A DNA stretch of 56,041 bases from Legionella sp. W10-070 (lineage in GTDB: Bacteria; Pseudomonadota; Gammaproteobacteria; Legionellales; Legionellaceae): contig NZ_CAAAJC010000019.1 in the NCBI RefSeq assembly GCF_900640175.1, forward strand, positions 1-56,041. Direction: 5' to 3'. The position numbers were made by a program, and so were the translations under genes. Position 1 is the stretch's first letter; each line of letters starts with the position of its first letter. Below the pieces are notes generated by a model. That model did not search any database. It saw only the letters and a list, made by a program, of their open reading frames with translations, and was not told the DNA's origin. Of this stretch, positions 34,503 through 44,000 are shown in pieces.

Positions 34503-35978
34503 GTGTCATTATTTAACCATTTTGGTCATGGAAATAGTGAAGTGCTGAATAAATCAGATACCTACGAATTGATCTTTGATCAAAAGTTGACAAGTTTGCG
34601 ATTTATTTACGAGTTTACACAAGGATACTCTAAAGGCGATGATATTTATGTCTATACTGATTTGCTAGTATATTTATATACACAGGATAAAACTCGAAGT
34701 TTTATTAAGCAAACAAAAAAGCAAATCCTAGACACCATTTATAATCAGTGTATTTCGCAAGATCCATTCCGTGTTGTGATATTAAAACTAAATTATTTTT
34801 TACTGGAGGGGGTGAATACTGCTTCTATCAGTGAGTTTAGTCAGTTTTTAACTTCAGATACCCGATATGCTGATATCTGCATGAAGCTTTTAGGTGCCGA
34901 TGTTTTTGGTGAAAATAAAAATAGCCTGGTGGAGTCTTTGCTTAAAGACTCTGTAAATAAATACAATGCTTATCTTTTGCAGAAATTAAAGGCATTTTTC
35001 CCTGAACAATTTGATCAGATGTTAAAACTTAGAGCTGATGATGAAGTAAAGCTTATTGATAAAATGTTAAAGCTGGATGAAAAAGATAGCTATGAATTCT
35101 CTTTTTATATGCAGCAGTATGTGAATGGTTTTGGGAATATTAACTATGAAGGGGGCTTGCTAACTTGTGCGCAGATAAGCCGTAGAAAAGTAGATTATGA
35201 ATTCTGCCCTACTGTACTGGATATGAGTTGTGCTAAAAATGAATTTGAAGAATATGTAAGAGCTGTAAAAGCACATGAGGGACATCTCAAAGAAATATTC
35301 GTCATTGCTGCAACACATTGGTATGCTGGTGTTATTGAGATAGATGAAAGCGGTAAAGCTAATTTACTGATTATTGATTCTTTGGGAAGAAATACAACTT
35401 ATTTTCCGCATAATATCATTACAGCTTTTAAGAAATACTTTCCGGATTCAGAAATTTATTTTTCTTCTGAAAAAAGGCAGCACGCGCCTGTGGGATGCTC
35501 GGCATTTTCTTTGGATGATGCGGTGCACTTATATACTTTGGAACGCTATTTAGAGGAAAAATATGAGACGGGAGGTTTGTTCAGCTATTTAAGAAATAAT
35601 ATCATTTCACCTCATTATAAAAATTCTTTTTTAAGCGATGAAATCCGAATTAACCTCTGCAGGCTTCCTGTAAGTTTACTTCGTACCAAACAATCGAGAA
35701 AGCTACTATCAGATTTATTTCCAAGTAGAAATCAGTCTGAGTTGAGTATTCCCGTTAATAAAAATAATCAGACAGTAGAGAAAAGTACAAATGAAACCTT
35801 TGAGGAAGGAATAAATACCAGGTTAGAAGAAAAATTGGCTAAAATGGCAAAATATAATGCTAAATTTTTGCTGTCATTGGCCTCACCCTTAGAAGCTCCA
35901 TCTCATATGTCGAAACATTCGTTGGTAAGCTTTCAGGAAAGAATGCAGAATAAAGATAAGCCCCTTAATTTGAATTAA
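34503..35978 (+). CDS. Candidate CE-clan cysteine protease/YopJ-like acetyltransferase; effector candidate
   Basis: This 491-residue protein has no signal peptide. Residues 260-345 carry the CE-clan active-site layout: H272 in THWYAGVIEID, D292 in LLIIDSLGRN, Q326 in EKRQHAP and C332 in VGCSAFSLDDAVHLY. The Gln six residues before the nucleophilic Cys, with His first and Asp next, is the hallmark of Ulp1/SENP-type proteases, YopJ acetyltransferases and bacterial deubiquitinases. The N-terminal 250 residues are unrecognised. The start is a GTG with no clear ribosome binding site; a second GTG at 34542 is an alternative. It follows the rplI terminator and is probably transcribed alone. Host delivery is inferred. 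Substrate (ubiquitin, SUMO, NEDD8 or acetyl transfer) is open. Confidence 0.75.
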   Translation: MSLFNHFGHGNSEVLNKSDTYELIFDQKLTSLRFIYEFTQGYSKGDDIYVYTDLLVYLYTQDKTRSFIKQTKKQILDTIYNQCISQDPFRVVILKLNYFLLEGVNTASISEFSQFLTSDTRYADICMKLLGADVFGENKNSLVESLLKDSVNKYNAYLLQKLKAFFPEQFDQMLKLRADDEVKLIDKMLKLDEKDSYEFSFYMQQYVNGFGNINYEGGLLTCAQISRRKVDYEFCPTVLDMSCAKNEFEEYVRAVKAHEGHLKEIFVIAATHWYAGVIEIDESGKANLLIIDSLGRNTTYFPHNIITAFKKYFPDSEIYFSSEKRQHAPVGCSAFSLDDAVHLYTLERYLEEKYETGGLFSYLRNNIISPHYKNSFLSDEIRINLCRLPVSLLRTKQSRKLLSDLFPSRNQSELSIPVNKNNQTVEKSTNETFEEGINTRLEEKLAKMAKYNAKFLLSLASPLEAPSHMSKHSLVSFQERMQNKDKPLNLN

Positions 35979-36020
35979 ACGTTTCTTATTTCAAATATAC
36001 TGGCTCGAAGGGTTGTCAGC

Positions 36021-36359
36021 TTAATAGCCTTCTAAATAAACAACCTCGTAAGCAGGTTCTTCATAGGGATGGGATGCTCTAAGTGCTTTTACTGCTGCCT
36101 TAATATGAGCGGCGTCACAAAGCATCTCTACTTTATATTCAGAAACCAGGGTTAATGTATTTAAGGTGCCAATAGCCGGATTTGCTCCAGGGAGGGGCTT
36201 AAATTGCCCCTGTCCTAAACACTGCCAGCAGCAATGCTCGTAATCGCCCTGTCTTCCTGCTCCCGCCTCAAATAATGCCTGTTTGACCTGTTCCAGGTGA
36301 CTCTCAGGAACGTAAACAGATAGTTTATACCGGTTTAACTCTTCCATTTTATATTGCAT
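36021..36359 (-). CDS. YqfO/NIF3-like small protein
   Basis: This protein of about 112 residues matches the stand-alone form of the YqfO/NIF3 central domain: YKLSVYVPESHLEQVKQALF at the start, GDYEHCCWQCLGQGQFKPL in the middle (GxYxxCxWxxxGxGQFxP pattern) and HPYEEPAYEVVYL at the end. Full-length relatives bind a dinuclear metal site; this part alone is of unknown function. It overlaps the 3' end of the redoxin gene, and a start at 36347 is also possible. Co-transcription with that gene is likely. Confidence 0.8.
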   Translation of the reverse strand: MQYKMEELNRYKLSVYVPESHLEQVKQALFEAGAGRQGDYEHCCWQCLGQGQFKPLPGANPAIGTLNTLTLVSEYKVEMLCDAAHIKAAVKALRASHPYEEPAYEVVYLEGY

Positions 36360-36892
36360 CCCAAGCTGGGCTTTTGAACCACATTGACGGGTTCATTTGC
36401 AAGAATACTGTCCAGCGCGTTGCGGATGGAGCTGCCTGTAACCGCGATTGTGTTTCCAGGCCTGGAATCATCGAGTTGGCCGCGATAGACAAGGGCAAAA
36501 TTGGAGTCAAAAACATAGAAATCAGGTGTACAGGCTGCCTGGTAAGCTTTCGCGACTTCCTGCGTTTCATCATAGAGATAGGGAAATGGATAATTATGCT
36601 CAGTAGCGGTCTTTTTCATATTCTCGGGGGAATCATCCGGATAAGTTTCTACGTCATTGGAGTTTATCGCTATAAAATTAATACCCAGTTTCATGTAATC
36701 ATTGGCTAATCTTGTCAATTCTTTGTTGATATGTCTTACATAAGGACAATGGTTGCATATAAACATAATGACGGTGGCTTTACTCTCAGGCGAGCTATTT
36801 AAACTAACCGTGGAGCCGCTTACCGTGTCCAAAAGGCTAAATTGTGGAGCATAGGTTCCCAGAGGTAACATAGTTGAAGGTGTTTTAGCCAT
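36335..36892 (-). CDS. Thioredoxin-fold redoxin (AhpC/TSA family)
   Basis: This 185-residue soluble protein has the thioredoxin-like order APQFSLLDTVSG, VIMFICNHCPYVRHIN (redox motif C-N-H-C) and TPDFYVFDSNFALVYRGQLDD. The CNHCP motif is typical of a subgroup of AhpC/TSA-like redoxins without signal peptide. It would act as a thiol oxidoreductase or peroxidase in the cytoplasm; the partner is unknown. The YqfO-like gene overlaps its end. Confidence 0.82.
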   Translation of the reverse strand: MAKTPSTMLPLGTYAPQFSLLDTVSGSTVSLNSSPESKATVIMFICNHCPYVRHINKELTRLANDYMKLGINFIAINSNDVETYPDDSPENMKKTATEHNYPFPYLYDETQEVAKAYQAACTPDFYVFDSNFALVYRGQLDDSRPGNTIAVTGSSIRNALDSILANEPVNVVQKPSLGCNIKWKS

Positions 36893-36904
36893 AAATTTTT
36901 AACC

Positions 36905-37420
36905 TTATGAAAAAATTAACTTTAAAATTGCAATAATAGCAAAAAGCGAGTTAAGTATCGCCCACAATAGTGCGACTGGTTTTCCTTTATAAACCGTATA
37001 GAAAGCATAAACTGCTACGAAGAAACTGCCAAGAAAAAATATCCATTGGTTTTCATAGGAAAATCCAATAGAGAGAATGGCAATGCCGAGGATACCTGTG
37101 ATAAGGAAAAAATTATTCAGTTGTCCGCTTAAAAAGTAAAAGGTTAATAATTGAAGACAAAGAAGGAGAGGTAATGCTAGTTGAATGATAGTACCAATTC
37201 CCAGGAGGATTGCGCCGTGACCTGCCATTAAAATTATTTCAAGCGCTATAAAATAAATAAGCTTAAAATGAATTGATGTGATTAATAAGAAGGCAGATCC
37301 AATAACATAATATTTTTGTGCAGGTGTTTGCATTAGCCCGGAAAGCAATATAAGGGAGCCAATTATTCCGGTCAGTAGAAATAATTTATCCTGGATCTTA
37401 ATGTTTAATGTGCTTACCAA
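36905..37420 (-). CDS. Multi-pass membrane protein of unknown function
   Basis: This 171-residue, very hydrophobic protein has about six membrane helices and short loops. No recognised motif is visible. The start overlaps the stop of the secreted-protein gene upstream by 7 bases, and the redoxin gene begins 13 bases downstream, so the run from 37911 to 36021 looks like one operon. I do not recognise the family. Confidence 0.65.
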   Translation of the reverse strand: MVSTLNIKIQDKLFLLTGIIGSLILLSGLMQTPAQKYYVIGSAFLLITSIHFKLIYFIALEIILMAGHGAILLGIGTIIQLALPLLLCLQLLTFYFLSGQLNNFFLITGILGIAILSIGFSYENQWIFFLGSFFVAVYAFYTVYKGKPVALLWAILNSLFAIIAILKLIFS

Positions 37421-37911
37421 CGTAAATAAATTCCCTTTCGAATTGCTTCATTAATAACGTTATCTTGTGTTTTATTGGTTGATACCCAGTAGTTCCCCAT
37501 ATTACTGAGGGCAAACTTAACGCGTGGGTATTGGCACACTTCCAATACATCACGACAATTAATTTTTTTTATCTCTTCACTTTCTTTAGAAAAGCATTGA
37601 AAATGCAGGTTTTCAACATCTGAGGCAAAAGCGGCCCAGTTTAGCGGATCCAGCTTGGCTGTAAGAGAGGGGCTCATAAAGACTTCCCTTGTTTCAATCC
37701 GCTGTAGCTCAACTTGCTTGTTACTACGATTTTGAATTAAATAAAAAGCCTGTTGTCCACTATCATTAACAATCAAATATTCTTCGCTAAAACCAAAGCC
37801 CGTTACTTCACAGCCATGTGGGAATGGACTATTTGTATGCTTGGCTGCAAAGGCATTATTTAAAAAAGCTGTAGCGACCAATATCGGCATGATTGCCTTA
37901 CAAAATGCCAT
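37414..37911 (-). CDS. Exported protein of unknown function, Cys-containing
   Basis: This 165-residue protein has a clear signal peptide (AIMPILVATAFLNNAFAA, cut near residue 22). The mature part has several cysteines (for example HGCEVTG, FQCFSKE, INCRDVLEVCQY) that could form disulfides in the periplasm, and ends IRKGIYLRW. I do not recognise the family with certainty. It heads the likely operon that runs leftward through the membrane protein, redoxin and YqfO-like genes. Confidence 0.65.
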   Translation of the reverse strand: MAFCKAIMPILVATAFLNNAFAAKHTNSPFPHGCEVTGFGFSEEYLIVNDSGQQAFYLIQNRSNKQVELQRIETREVFMSPSLTAKLDPLNWAAFASDVENLHFQCFSKESEEIKKINCRDVLEVCQYPRVKFALSNMGNYWVSTNKTQDNVINEAIRKGIYLRW

Positions 37912-37977
37912 GAGAATCCTCTTGCTGTTAAAATCAGCTATTTTAATGATAACTGCTTTAAAAGGGAATCAGTCTTT

Positions 37978-38742
37978 TTACTTTCCACTTGGTAAAATTT
38001 CAGAACGGGTTATCGGTGAATAAGTGCGATAAATGCTAAGCACTAAATACATAATAACATAACTTAAAGACAAGAATAGCCAAATATAATCTATGCTTGG
38101 ATAACTCCATAATACAAGCGCAGAGCTAACTCCATAAATTAATGAGAAAATATGCATCATAATTTTTAAAGCACGGTATCTTGTCAGGTAGTCAAGGCGG
38201 GAAGGGTATACGTACTTAATCGGCACAAAAATCATTATGCACAAAATCGATAATATCCATGCATTGGTGTACATCGAAGTATCGAAAATAAACATATAGA
38301 ATACAGCGATATTCCAATAACAGGGAAACCCTTTAAAAAAATGATCTGGCGTTTTCGCATCTGCCTGACAAAATTGATAGGATGAGGTGATGGTGATCGC
38401 TATTATTATGAATAACAAGTAGCCAGAAGGCAGCATGTCAGGTTTTACGTAAAGAAAAAAACAAGGCGTAATGACATAATTCAGATAATCAACAATGTTA
38501 TCGAGCAAGGTACCATCGATTTTTGGCAATACTGACTTGACCCGCACAAGCCTTGCCAGTGTCCCATCGACTGCGTCAATTACTACCGCAATGGCCATCA
38601 GCCATAAAGCGTGAACGTATTCATGCTGGTAAATTTTTACGAGAGTGAGTACTCCGACACAAGCGGCACTTGCTGTAAATGCATGTACAGCCCAGGCAAC
38701 CAAATAATGAGCGGGGTGGTAGCCCAGTTTTTTATTTATCAT
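37978..38742 (-). CDS. pcs: Phosphatidylcholine synthase
   Basis: This 254-residue membrane enzyme condenses CDP-diacylglycerol with choline to make phosphatidylcholine in one step. Eight helices surround the CDP-alcohol phosphotransferase motif, read as DAVDGTLARLV and then DGTLLDNIVDYLNY (D-G-x2-A-R...G-x3-D-x3-D). The tail IRRYSP-like end and the overall length match bacterial Pcs. The start at 38742 is preferred to 38766 because TTAGGA precedes it and it gives the usual length. In Legionella, phosphatidylcholine is a major lipid and matters for virulence; that is known from the genus. Confidence 0.9.
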   Translation of the reverse strand: MINKKLGYHPAHYLVAWAVHAFTASAACVGVLTLVKIYQHEYVHALWLMAIAVVIDAVDGTLARLVRVKSVLPKIDGTLLDNIVDYLNYVITPCFFLYVKPDMLPSGYLLFIIIAITITSSYQFCQADAKTPDHFFKGFPCYWNIAVFYMFIFDTSMYTNAWILSILCIMIFVPIKYVYPSRLDYLTRYRALKIMMHIFSLIYGVSSALVLWSYPSIDYIWLFLSLSYVIMYLVLSIYRTYSPITRSEILPSGK

Positions 38743-39002
38743 TTCTGATCCTAATTTAGATATCATATTTTTATCTTAGTGTTTATAGTGTTCTCAACAG
38801 AGATGACTATTAGAAACTAGCAAAATAGTAACAACAATCAAAACCTGTGTGCAAGAAAACAAAAGTTTTCTGTCCAATTATTTTAGAATGGCGCTTTATT
38901 TTTACCTTTCTGTGGTATTCAAACGAAAAGACTCTAAGCTTATGGGTATTTGCGTCAAATTTTCCATAAGCTACACTGAAAGAAATGTCAGGGAGACACA
39001 TT

Positions 39003-40376
39003 ATGATTATTCGTACCATCAACCCGGCAACGGAAGAAGTTTTGCAGGAATACCCAACATTAAGTGATAAACAAATATCAGCTTATATTGATGCTGGGCA
39101 GTTAAGTTTTAATGTCTGGAAAAAATCAGCTTTCTCTCTGCGTGCACAGGCGATGTTAAAGCTGGCTCAATTACTTAAGGAAAAGCAAGATGAGTTGGCT
39201 TTATTGATAGCTAATGAAATGGGGAAGCCTGTCAGTCAGGGAAGAGCGGAAATTGAAAAATGTGCCTGGGTTTGCGAGCACTATGCCAGGAATGCAGAAA
39301 ATTACCTCCAACCTCGCATGATTCAAACTGAAATGAAAAAAACGTTAGTAGGCTACCAGCCTCTTGGGATAGTATTTGCTATCATGCCCTGGAATTTTCC
39401 TTTTTGGCAGGTATTTCGGTTTGCAGCTCCTACCCTCATGGCTGGAAACGCTGCAGTTTTAAAGCATGCTCCTATTTCGACAGGCAGCGGTAATCGAATT
39501 GCAGAATTATTTCTGGAAGCAGGGTTTCCTCAGCATCTGTTCCAACATTTTGTTCTCGATAATGAGCTGGCTTCAAAAGTAATTGCTAACGATAAAATCG
39601 TAGCGGTTACCTTAACAGGCAGTGAGCAGGCGGGCTCGATTGTTGCCTCTAATGCCGCTCGCCATTTGAAAAAAGCAGTGCTGGAGCTTGGCGGTAATGA
39701 TCCCTATATTGTGCTTGAAGATGCGGATCTTGATCTGGCTGCCAAGGCTATTGTCACTTCACGCTTAAATAACACGGGCCAGGTTTGCATCGCAGCCAAA
39801 CGCATTATTGCTGTTGATTCTGTCCATGATAATCTGGTAGAAAAAATACAGGCGTTAATGGCTGACTACAAAATGGGAAATCCCTTGGATGAAAAAACCA
39901 ACTTAGGCCCTATGGCGCGCGAAGATCTCAGGGAAACGCTTCATAAACAGGTATTAAAAAGTGTAAAATCAGGCGCAAGATTAATTGAAGGCGGTCAAAT
40001 ACCGACAGGAAAGGGCTTTTATTATCCTCCTACTTTGTTGCAGGACGTTAGCAAAGGAATGACGGCGTTTGACGAAGAATTGTTTGGTCCCGTTATTGCT
40101 GTTGTCAGGGCAGAAAATGAAACGAATGCAATTCAGTTGGCAAATGAGTCTCAGTATGGACTGGGGGCTGCTGTGTTCACCCGTGATTTGGCACGGGGAG
40201 AACATATTGCCCGATACGAAATTGAAGCTGGGTCATGTTTTGTAAATACGTTCGTAGCTTCTGACCCTCGAGTTCCTTTTGGCGGCATCAAGCGTTCAGG
40301 TTTTGGGCGAGAATTATCCAGGGAAGGAATTTTGGAATTTGTTAATACTAAAACGGTATCAGTACATGACAGCTAA
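39003..40376 (+). CDS. gabD: Succinate-semialdehyde dehydrogenase-like aldehyde dehydrogenase
   Basis: This 457-residue NAD(P)-dependent enzyme is of the aldehyde dehydrogenase superfamily. TINPATEEVL at the start, MPWNFPFWQVFRFA, E228 in LELGGNDPYIV and catalytic C262 in NTGQVCIAAKR are all present, followed by DEELFGPVIAVV and FGGIKRSGFGREL. The closest group by motif is the YneI/Sad-type succinate-semialdehyde dehydrogenase, so GabD-like activity is likely but not certain. The start at 39003 has AGGGAG upstream; the frame is open from 38985. Its end overlaps the next gene. Confidence 0.85.
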   Translation: MIIRTINPATEEVLQEYPTLSDKQISAYIDAGQLSFNVWKKSAFSLRAQAMLKLAQLLKEKQDELALLIANEMGKPVSQGRAEIEKCAWVCEHYARNAENYLQPRMIQTEMKKTLVGYQPLGIVFAIMPWNFPFWQVFRFAAPTLMAGNAAVLKHAPISTGSGNRIAELFLEAGFPQHLFQHFVLDNELASKVIANDKIVAVTLTGSEQAGSIVASNAARHLKKAVLELGGNDPYIVLEDADLDLAAKAIVTSRLNNTGQVCIAAKRIIAVDSVHDNLVEKIQALMADYKMGNPLDEKTNLGPMAREDLRETLHKQVLKSVKSGARLIEGGQIPTGKGFYYPPTLLQDVSKGMTAFDEELFGPVIAVVRAENETNAIQLANESQYGLGAAVFTRDLARGEHIARYEIEAGSCFVNTFVASDPRVPFGGIKRSGFGRELSREGILEFVNTKTVSVHDS

Positions 40377-40863
40377 TAACCACAGCAAGCAATACATCCA
40401 TATCTCGACAAGTCAGCAAATCATGTATTGTTATGAAGATGATGTACTTTATAGGTCTTATTTAATTTCCACAGGAAAAAATGGGCTGGGGGAGCAGCAA
40501 GGCAGCGAATGTACCCCTCGAGGCTGGCATCAGGTGCATTCGAGGATAGGTCTTGATGCACGACCGGATAGTGTCTTTGTTGCCCGCCGATGGACCGGTG
40601 AGGTTTACTCTCCGGAACTGGCATGCCAATATCCCGGGCGTGATTGGATACTTACGCGCATTCTTCAGCTTGATGGGCTTGAGCAGGGGCGTAATAAAGG
40701 AGGGGATGTTGACAGTTTACAGCGGTATATCTATATCCACGGTACGCCAGAGACTACGGTGTTGGGTAAACCTGGCTCCAGAGGCTGTATTCGTATGCGT
40801 AATTCGGACATAATTGAACTGTCGGATTGGGTTATGGTAAGGGCTCCTGTCTATGTTGACTAA
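40366..40863 (+). CDS. YkuD-domain protein without a signal peptide
   Basis: This 165-residue protein is almost entirely a YkuD domain: YIHGTPETTVLGK (H125) and GSRGCIRMRNSDII (catalytic C141). The start codon at 40366 overlaps the aldehyde dehydrogenase stop; the frame is open further upstream only inside that gene. No signal peptide or membrane helix is visible at the N-terminus (MTANNHSKQYIHIS), although YkuD L,D-transpeptidases act in the periplasm. It may use another export route, have a misread start, or act on a non-peptidoglycan substrate. It is the second YkuD protein in the window. Confidence 0.8.
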   Translation: MTANNHSKQYIHISTSQQIMYCYEDDVLYRSYLISTGKNGLGEQQGSECTPRGWHQVHSRIGLDARPDSVFVARRWTGEVYSPELACQYPGRDWILTRILQLDGLEQGRNKGGDVDSLQRYIYIHGTPETTVLGKPGSRGCIRMRNSDIIELSDWVMVRAPVYVD

Positions 40864-40977
40864 TTCAGATTCATTGTCAGGCATGATAAATGAATACAAT
40901 AAGTAGTTAGTCTTTAAAAAATGAATTATTTGATTAAATAAATGCGAGACTGTCGTGTAAGTTGCCTTATAGAAGTA

Positions 40978-40983
40978 TATAAT
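40978..40983 (+). promoter_or_regulatory. Probable -10 box of the glutamate dehydrogenase gene
   Basis: TATAAT lies 37 bases before the gdh start, in a 157-base gap. The -35 at standard spacing is poor (GTGTAA), so only the -10 can be supported. Confidence 0.35.
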
Positions 40984-41020
40984 CTGTCAATTTGTTTTCA
41001 TGCCTAAATGAGGTGAATGA

Positions 41021-44000
41021 ATGTCTTATAAATTCGAAGAGGGTAAAGATTTAATCATTGAAGCAGTCGTTGAGCGATTGAAGCAACGGATGGACAGTGA
41101 ACAAGCCAAGCTTTGCTCTGAATTTGTTGAGCAATTTTACGGGACAGTGGCATTAGATGATTTACGTGAATGGGATGTAGAAGATCTTTACGGTGCGGCA
41201 GTTAATTTCTGGTCGCTGATTCAGCAGCGCGCTCATGAAGAGACCAAGATTCGCATTTACAATCCGGATTTTGAAAGGCACGGTTGGCAAACAACGCATA
41301 CAGTAGTAGAAATTATTACTGAGGATATGCCGTTTTTAGTTGATTCGCTACGTATGGTGATTAACCGTTTAGGGCTTGTTTCCCATCTGATTATCCACAT
41401 GGGAGGGTTGCGTCTTCAGCGGGATAAAGATAATCAGGTAACCGCTATTTTTCCCCGTAAAGGTGAATTTAATAACAACAATAACGGAATATTAACCGAA
41501 GCTGCTATCTTTATCGAAATAGACAGACAAACGGATGCTTCAGTTCTTGAAGATCTGCATTGTAACTTTGAGCGAGTATTGGAAGATAATCTTGTTGTCG
41601 TGAAGGACTGGGGATTAATGCGTGAAAAAGTCCGTGAAGCGATTGACGAGCTTGATAAAGCGTCTGCAGTGCTTGACCGCGATGAAACAGAAGAAACCAA
41701 AGCATTTCTGCACTGGATAGAAGACCATCACTTTACTTTTTTAGGTATTCGTGATTATGAGTTAGTTCAGAAAGGTCAGGAAACAATTTTACAACCCTTG
41801 CCGGAAACAGGTCTTGGCGTTCTGCGGCAAAGCATGAGCAAGTCAAGCGCCCGCAGTATTTCCGCAATGACTCCGGAAGCCAGAGAGTTAACGCTGTCCT
41901 CGCGTATTTTAGTAATGTCAAAGACAAATACGGAAGCAACGGTTCATCGGCGTGCTTACACTGATTATATCGGTATTAAACGATTTAACAAAAAAGGTCA
42001 GGTGATTGGTGAGCGTCGTATTATAGGACTTTATACGTCGGCAGCTTATAATACAAATCCAAAACATATTCCTTTCCTGCGCCATAAAGTTGCATTAATC
42101 ATGAATAATTCTAATTTGAATCCTCGTGGTCATGCTGGCAAGGTTCTGTTAAATATTCTGGAGACGTTGCCTCGCGATGATTTAATTCAGGCATCTGAAG
42201 ATGAGCTGCTTGAAATTGCAATGGGTATTTTCTACATGCAGGAGCGGCGTCGGATCCGGATGTTTGCACGTACGGACGTTTATCGTCGTTTTGTTTCCTG
42301 CCTTGTGTATGTGCCGAAAGAACGTTTTAACACTGAATTACGGCAGGCGATGCAAAAAATTCTTGCTGAGAGCTTTAATTCTAATGAAATCACTTTTTCC
42401 ACCTGGTTTGGTGAGTCGGTTCTTGCTCGTATCCACTTTATTATAAGGACCAATCCTCAGGATACTACTCAATGGGATTTTAAAGAAATTGAGAAAAAAC
42501 TCATTGAGGTAGGACGTACATGGGCTGATGATCTGCAACATTTCCTTTTTGAAACCTTTGGTGAAGAAAATGCCAATCGGCTCTTTGCGCGTTATAAAGA
42601 AGCATTTCCTGTTGCCTATTCAGAAAACTTCTCTCCAAGGACTGCCGTTTATGATATTAAACATATAGAAGCATTGTCTCCAGATAACCCGCTGGTAATG
42701 AATTTCTATAAAATGATGGATGAAAGATCGGAAAGTTTTCGATTAAAGATTTATCAGCATGGGGTTACGATTCCTTTATCAGACGTCTTGCCTATTATTG
42801 AACGGCTTGGCATGAGGGCGATCAGTGAAAGACCTTATTTGCTAAAATACGAGGACAAGGAAACCTGGATTAATGATTTTGCCCTTCAATATACTCGCGG
42901 TGATTATTTTGAAATTGATAATATCAAGGATTTATTTCAAAATGCGTTCGCCAGTGTCTGGTTTGGCGAAGCAGAAAATGATGGTTTCAACCAACTAGTC
43001 CTTGCTGCTTGCCTGGATTGGCGGCAGGTGTCTGTTTTACGAACATATGCTAAATATTTTAAGCAGATTGGGACTACATTCAGTCAGGAATATATTGAAT
43101 CTGCTTTAAATAATAATGCCCTTATTACTAAAAAACTGATTCATCTTTTTGAAAAACGTTTTAACCCGGCAATAGAAAAAAATCGAGAAGAGGATTGCCA
43201 GCAAATCGTTGATGAGATATTCACCGAGCTGGAGGGAGTAGCTAATCTTGATGAAGACAAAATCATCAGACAGTACATTCAGGCAATTCTATCTACGACA
43301 AGAACTAATTATTATCAAACCGATCGGGGAAGTTATAAAAATTATATTTCTGTCAAATTAAACAGTAAAGCAATTCCTGGTGTACCTAAGCCTTATCCGA
43401 TGTTTGAAATTTTTGTTTACTCTCCTAAAGTTGAGGGTGTCCATCTTCGTGGTGGGCGAGTGGCAAGGGGGGGATTACGTTGGTCTGATCGTCCAGAGGA
43501 TTTCCGTACGGAAATATTAGGTCTGGTAAAAGCACAGCAGGTAAAAAATGCTGTTATTGTTCCTAGCGGTGCAAAAGGAGGATTTGTTCCTAAACAGTTG
43601 CCGGTTAATGGTACACGTGAAGAAATTTTAGCAGAAGGGATTGCCTGTTATAAACTTTTTATTCGTGGCCTATTGGATATCACTGATAATTACAGCCAAG
43701 GCACAGTAGTTAAACCTGAAAATGTGGTTTGTTTTGACGAAGATGATCCTTATTTGGTGGTCGCTGCGGACAAAGGAACTGCGACTTTTTCGGATATCGC
43801 GAATGAAATCTCGCTTGAATATGGCTTCTGGCTGGGTGATGCCTTTGCTTCAGGTGGTTCGGTGGGCTATGACCATAAGAAAATGGGAATTACCGCAAGG
43901 GGTGCCTGGGAGTCTGTGAAGCGTCATTTCTATGAAATGAATCGCGATATTCAAACCAGTGATTTTACTGTGGTTGGTATTGGTGATATGGCAGGTGATG

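Noticed and set aside
37414..37911. EnhB-like enhanced entry protein
   Set aside because: Size and signal peptide would fit, but I could not match specific motifs, so it is left as unknown exported protein.
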